A DNA stretch of 64,000 bases from Garcia nutans (lineage: Eukaryota; Streptophyta; Magnoliopsida; Malpighiales; Euphorbiaceae). Within the stretch, counting starts at the first letter, position 1; the number at the start of each line of letters is the position of its first letter. The notes under the pieces are model-generated. The model searched no databases and was not told the DNA's origin. It saw only the letters and a list, made by a program, of their open reading frames with translations. Location: the NCBI GenBank assembly GCA_947685225.1, contig CANTUV010000014.1, forward strand, positions 7,378,001-7,442,000, written 5' to 3'. The position numbers and the translations under genes are program-made. This document shows positions 59,561-64,000 of the stretch, piece after piece.

Positions 59561-60786
59561 TCAGGATTGAAACTGGAAGAGTAGTGTTGTTGGTTTGGTG
59601 TTTTCTATTGTTGGCCTTGTTGGAGTAGCTCTAATTGGTGAGTGAATACTGCTTGCACCTCCTGAATTTGGCGCCTCATTTGCTCTTGCATGTGTCTGCA
59701 TTTGCTCCAAATTTTGGTCGAACTGAGTTTGCAACTCTTGTCTCATTGCATCAATTTGTTGTAAATTATGGCTAAAGGATGACGTCCCAGTGGATGATTT
59801 GTTGACCCATAATAAACAGAACCTTGCGAACCTAATCCATAAATGCGGCCTTTCAAAGATCCACCAACTGCCTCAAAGAATATGCATGACTCATCTATGC
59901 TCTCACTACTCTAAGACAGCTGCTCTTGCAAGGAAACTAATCGATCCTATAAGCAAAATTACAAATCTAACAATGCAAGTTTACAAATAAATTAACACAA
60001 ATTTATAAACAAATCAACGTAAACTTAGAAATAATTCAATGCAAATTTACAATTAATTATTATAAAAACTTAATTTAAATATGAATCAGAAACAATTAAA
60101 AAACTTACATTCATATTTTTTGATCTTTGGTCGACGAAAGCTTGACCATCATGATTACATGTGTGAGAATGCAGAAAAAGGTCTTATGGGGTAGGCTCTG
60201 ATCCTTTCTTTATTACCTAAAAACAACATATATAAAATTAGTTATGAATAAATTGCATAAAAAAATAATAATACTAATAATTTAAATATGAAAGTTCCTT
60301 TTATGAATTTTAAAATACTTACTAAGCGTCGACAATGCTCACAGTGTGAGATCGAGCCTCCAATATGAGTAGAAAATCTCGAGTCATGAGGATCACCCCT
60401 CCTATTCTTTTATCTCTGTCGAGATGCAGAAACAACTTTTGGTATGTTCCAATACTCAATCTAGTGCTCCCAGGTAGCTTCAGTAATATAAGATGGTCAC
60501 TCCCTTTTACGCTTCAATGTGTTCACCAAGTCTGCATACCTTTTTGCAGATTTTATCCTCCAAATAGTGTGTACCATATCTTCATCCCCATTAGCCCAAA
60601 AATAATGCTTATGCAGTTGTGTAGAGTGTTAATGAACCATATAACAATATTTTTTACAGCAAAATTAAAATAAAAAATTATGATTACCTGGAATTCTTGC
60701 CAATAAAATTTCTCTATCTCATCAGTAATGATTGCCCACTTAGTTCCGTCAAAATCCATGTGCTGATAAAATATTCTCATGATTCT
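59561..60786 (-). pseudogene. CACTA accessory gene remnant, Transposase_24 (En/Spm) type
   Basis: Likely exons on the minus strand: about 60688-60786 (IMRIFYQHMDFDGTKWAII), 60323-60609 (FWANGDEDMV, IWRIKSAKRYADLVNTLKRK, HIGGSISHCEHCRRL), 60109-60216 (EPTP then DLFLHSHTCNHDGQAFVDQR) and 59561-59946 (MRQELQTQFDQNLEQMQTHA to the stop at 59561). Donors and acceptors fit GT-AG. The order W..I, kry..l, W..yW, H..Gs, elf..tH, then a Gln-rich C-terminus matches the Ptta/En/Spm Transposase_24 family, which accompanies the main CACTA transposase. Stops inside the 60323-60609 and 60109-60216 exons show it is dead. Confidence 0.7.
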
Positions 60787-60822
60787 ACATATAGCACATT
60801 TAGGACGATCTAACGTGCACAT

Positions 60823-62699
60823 TTAAAAATTTTCAATTAGGATGATCCATTTCTCAATAATTTTCAATTTCTAATACATTTTCAATGGTTCCCATTTCAT
60901 GTATACTTAGCACAAACAAGTGACAATCTATATATACTTGTACAATAAATCAAACCATGTGTGGGAATTAATATATTCAATTATTATTTTTAGAAATTGG
61001 GTCTCTTTTTAACTATTTCTCCCCTTAATTAATTTACGTTTGAACATTTTTTTATCTTATTTGGTTTTATTTTCATATTGGATCCTTTTTTAATTGGAGG
61101 GATTAGAATATTGAACTTTTGCATAATAAAATTAGAAAAAATATATATTAGTAACATGGAATACATTAAAAATATTTACAAATGGCTAGTACTCACAAAA
61201 ACTTGAGATCGATTTAAATTTATAAAGGGGAATGTCCCATTTATAAGTGAAGGTACATTTTTACCTACTTGATACACTGAATAATTTACCTAGAAATTAA
61301 TAACAATTAATTTGGTTCAATAATATTATTGTTCTTCTTCACGACTAAGAAATGCTGAATTTGAATCTTGAGGAGATCCAAAATTTTTTAAAAAAATTAA
61401 CAGCAGAGTTTAATATCTATTATTAATAAGAATTATCAAGAATATATATCATCTAGTACATATAATTTTTGTAATAAAAAATATTTAATAATGCAACAAT
61501 ACAAGTATTCAATCTTTTGACTAGGCACATAATCTAATTACAGAGAATTGAAGAGCATGGTCACAGAGATTAATATGGAAAACTGCAAAAAGCAAAATGA
61601 ATTCCAAGAGAACTTTCAACAAATAGAATGTGGGCAAGAGAAGGAGAGCTAAGAATTTCATTTTTCCTTTGAATGAGAGAATTCTTTACAAACTAACAAC
61701 AAAGTAGGGAATAAATAAAGAAAACAAAAAAACTCAATTGTATACTTTTTTCTTTTATCAGTAGAAAATAAACATAATAACATAAAGTATAATCCTGTTC
61801 TAGTCTTTCTAAACTTCTAATTTCTTATTTGCTATGCTTTTAACCATAAAATTCCACAAGTGGTTTGAACACTACAAGTATATTAAATAAATTGTTATTT
61901 GAAACTCTATGTGATTTTCAATTTAACTAGTAAACTCCATAACTTATTTGATAATGAACTACAACAAATTCACTCATTACTTCCTCATATTTAATTTCAA
62001 GCATAAAAGTTCATGCTTTTTAGGTTATCAAGAAAACTAAGCTATTAACTTGTACACTAGATACTCTTGATCTGCAAATCAAAGCATACCAGCAACATTG
62101 CATAGAAGGAAAAACAAACATAAGCCTAGCTCGACTAAGAAACTGCACACAAGCCCTAATTCATCTGCTACACCCACTTATTAGGATATATTTTTTAATT
62201 AAAATTTTTAAAAAAATTATTAAAAAAAGAGTAAACCACCACCATTTCCATAACAAAGAACATTGTTCCCTTTTTGCCCTTTGAATTTAAATAAACTAGA
62301 TAACAACTTTCAAATAGAACTAAATCTCCTCTTTGATTCCACTACTACTATCACCACCACCTTTATCCTCTACAACACACTCAAACAAGCTAAAGTTGAG
62401 ATCTTTAATGAAAATTCCAGCCACAGAGAAAGAGAATAAACCTAAGGCAAGAAAAAAAATGCCATAGAGGAGGCATATATAGATGCATACACAGCAACAT
62501 TAATAAATTATTCAAAAATTGAAAAGTAAAACTAACCTTAAATGCTAAAAATTCACAGCAAGCCAAGCAAATAAAATTTTCCCAATCGAAACACTCTAAA
62601 ATCATCAAATCATAAAATAAATTTAGACAAGTTTATCAAAATTGAAAAAAAAGGACCTGCAGTAAATTAAAATTGAAAAAAAATTAAAATAAATTTAGC
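60823..62699. other. CACTA interior without recognised coding sequence
   Basis: AT-rich; probably intron or upstream sequence of the Transposase_24-type gene. No TNPD/Transposase_21-like segment was found on either strand. Confidence 0.55.
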
Positions 62700-62705
62700 A
62701 CTCAC

Positions 62706-62738
62706 CGGATCGGCCAAAAAGTCGATCGGCTTGCTCAT
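62706..62738 (-). pseudogene. Possible first coding exon of the CACTA gene
   Basis: A short ATG-led exon (MSKPIDFLADP) ends in a strong donor, CCG followed by GTGAGT at 62700-62705, and lies in the element's only GC-richer, 5'-UTR-like patch. Linkage to the exons at 60.3-60.8 kb is inferred from position alone. Confidence 0.35.
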
Positions 62739-62879
62739 GGATTGAAACCGGCGGCGAGGAATGAACAAAGAAAGAGAAGAGCGGCCAACTTTTTTGAACG
62801 GCAGAGGGAGAAGAAAAGAAAGGGAAAACGAGCGAGAGATCTGTCTAAAAAAAGTAGGGTATATATATATATTAAAATT

Positions 62880-63290
62880 TAACGACAAAAAGCATCGGTC
62901 GCTAATTCTGTTGCCAAATTAAACTAGCGACGAGTATAATTTTTCATTGCTAAATATTATATGAACTGTTGCCATGTTACGACAGATTTAATATCATCGC
63001 TATTTTGAGACCCATTTTCATTGCAAAATATATGATATTATCGTCAGGCCAAATATTTTGCGATAAGTTTAGAGATCGAATAAAAAATCTATCACTAAAC
63101 TTAGCGAGAAATATTTACTGCTAAAAATAGTGACGGTATTAGCGACCATTTTTCTTTTTGTCGATAATTGATCTCTAATTTGTTGCTATTCCGTCGCTAA
63201 ATCCTTTAAAACTTAATCCTTCCCAAATTCATCGCTAATTAGCTTCCATTCTTCGTTCGTCGCTAATTTTCGTCGCTATTCTGTATTTTT
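62880..63290. repeat. Right subterminal repeat array of the CACTA element
   Basis: Dense GTCGCTAA, TTAGCGACG, TCGCTATT and GCGACCAT phrases up to the right terminus, mirroring the left array. Confidence 0.85.
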
Positions 63291-63302
63291 CTTGTATTGA
63301 AG

Positions 63303-63701
63303 ATTCTGCAAAAGCTAGAAACCTCGGGTTGCCTCACTAAATGGGCCACTAGGTTAGGGTTGTTTGATGCTCAATATGAGCCCAAATAGGCCATGAAGGC
63401 TCAAATTTTGCCATATTTTGTCACAAAATTGTACGAGCAACCTTCTGAGTTTGTTCCAAAGGAAGCCTGGTTTCTTCATGTAGATGCAACGTCTTATAGT
63501 GAAGGAGCTGATATTGGAGTGGTTCTTAAAGGTCCATGGAAGATACTTATCAGGTACTCACCTATGATATTGGGTTGCCAACTAACTGGGAAAGACGAGA
63601 CCAGAGAGAAGAACATGGTTCGCTACAAAGAGCATATTATTAAGCTCTTGTTAAGGCTGAGCACGAGTCTTAGAGATATCCGAATCGATCCGAATAACTA
63701 G
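63303..63701 (+). pseudogene. Tat RNase H / second RNase H remnant, after the CACTA insertion
   Basis: Resumes directly after the target duplication: KLETSGCLTKWATRLGLFDA, then QYEPK and a stop, then AMKAQILPYFVTKLYEQPSE (RNase H tail and linker), then EAWFLHVDATSYSEGADIGV (about 63457-63520), the start of the extra archaeal-type RNase H found in Tat-lineage elements. Similarity fades after about 63560; integrase is not in the window. Confidence 0.78.
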
Positions 63702-64000
63702 ACTAAAAATATCTAGAACCGAAAAACTTCGTTGAATTTTGACTTTCTCCAAACCGAACTGTTTCAAATTTTTTAATATGGAGCTGTTCTGGAGATTAGG
63801 TCATATTTGAACCGCGAATGAGACTGAACCGAATATCCGAAATATTATTCGATTAATTAATAATAATATAAAATTATATTATATTTTATTATATTAATTT
63901 ATTTTTAATATTTAATATTATATATAATTAAATTAAAGAAATTTCCTAATTTAACTAAAAATAAAATATATAAAAATAAAAATATAATTAATGGTCATAT
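63702..64000. other. No recognisable gene
   Basis: Starts with repeated phrases such as ATCCGAATCGATCCGAATAA and GAACCGAA, reminiscent of dispersed plant repeats, then becomes extremely AT-rich to the window edge. Confidence 0.45.

Larger units (their letters stand above)
58722..63299 (-). mobile_element. CACTA (En/Spm) transposon inserted in the Tat element
   Basis: 4578 bp. Ends: CACTATAAAAAAATTTATAA at the left, and CAATACAAGAAAAATACAG read on the other strand at the right (second base pair mutated from CACTA). The 3-bp target duplication aag lies at 58719-58721 and 63300-63302. Both subterminal regions are packed with GCGAC/GTCGC motifs, the usual binding-site arrays of CACTA elements. 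The interior has a broken Transposase_24-type gene on the minus strand but no recognisable main (TNPD/Transposase_21) transposase, so it is non-autonomous. Tat coding similarity continues across the insertion, which confirms both ends. Confidence 0.93.

Overview
This window looks like nuclear DNA from a flowering plant, most likely a eudicot. It is very AT-rich, has a short-chain dehydrogenase gene with GT-AG introns, and carries an Au-like SINE plus plant-specific transposon lineages (Tekay, Athila/Tat, CACTA, short inverted-repeat elements). I cannot name the species. Only one host gene is supported; almost everything else is transposon sequence at different stages of decay. I did not find a convincing new biological system. 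The most unusual things are structural features of the transposons. Layout: (1) 1-6154, minus strand, an SDR oxidoreductase gene with five exons visible (846-6154); the last exon or exons lie beyond the left edge. One intron holds the SINE and another a 554-bp tandem duplication. (2) 6155-8954, AT-rich intergenic DNA with one possible old LTR piece. (3) 8960-15803, minus strand, a deleted Athila/Tat-lineage LTR retrotransposon with two 2.0-kb LTRs, a 5-bp target duplication, a primer-binding site, and gag and RT remnants. Its LTRs carry a cluster of GACACGGCC palindromes. (4) 16001-17308, a possible solo LTR. (5) 18155-29260, minus strand, a LARD-like element with very long AT-rich LTRs and a non-coding interior, whose left LTR is rearranged into a tandem duplication. 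(6) 30240-41618, plus strand, a young Tekay-clade Ty3 element with near-identical LTRs, a 5-bp target duplication, TATA box, iMet primer site, gag-pol in one frame with two in-frame stops, an intact enzymatic pol ending in a chromodomain, and two polypurine-tract-like sites. (7) 41624-47749, hairpin, AT minisatellite and two short inverted-repeat elements, one with an exact 8-bp target duplication. (8) 47750-54168, an old long-inverted-repeat element split by a decayed Ty3 element (48282-53393). (9) 55019-63701, a decayed Tat/Retand element split by a CACTA transposon (58722-63299) with a 3-bp target duplication, subterminal GCGAC repeats and a broken Transposase_24-type gene. The nesting gives a relative order: the Tat element predates the CACTA insertion, the inverted-repeat element predates the Ty3 copy inside it, and the Tekay element is the most recent arrival. 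All reading-frame, splice and alignment statements were made by eye.
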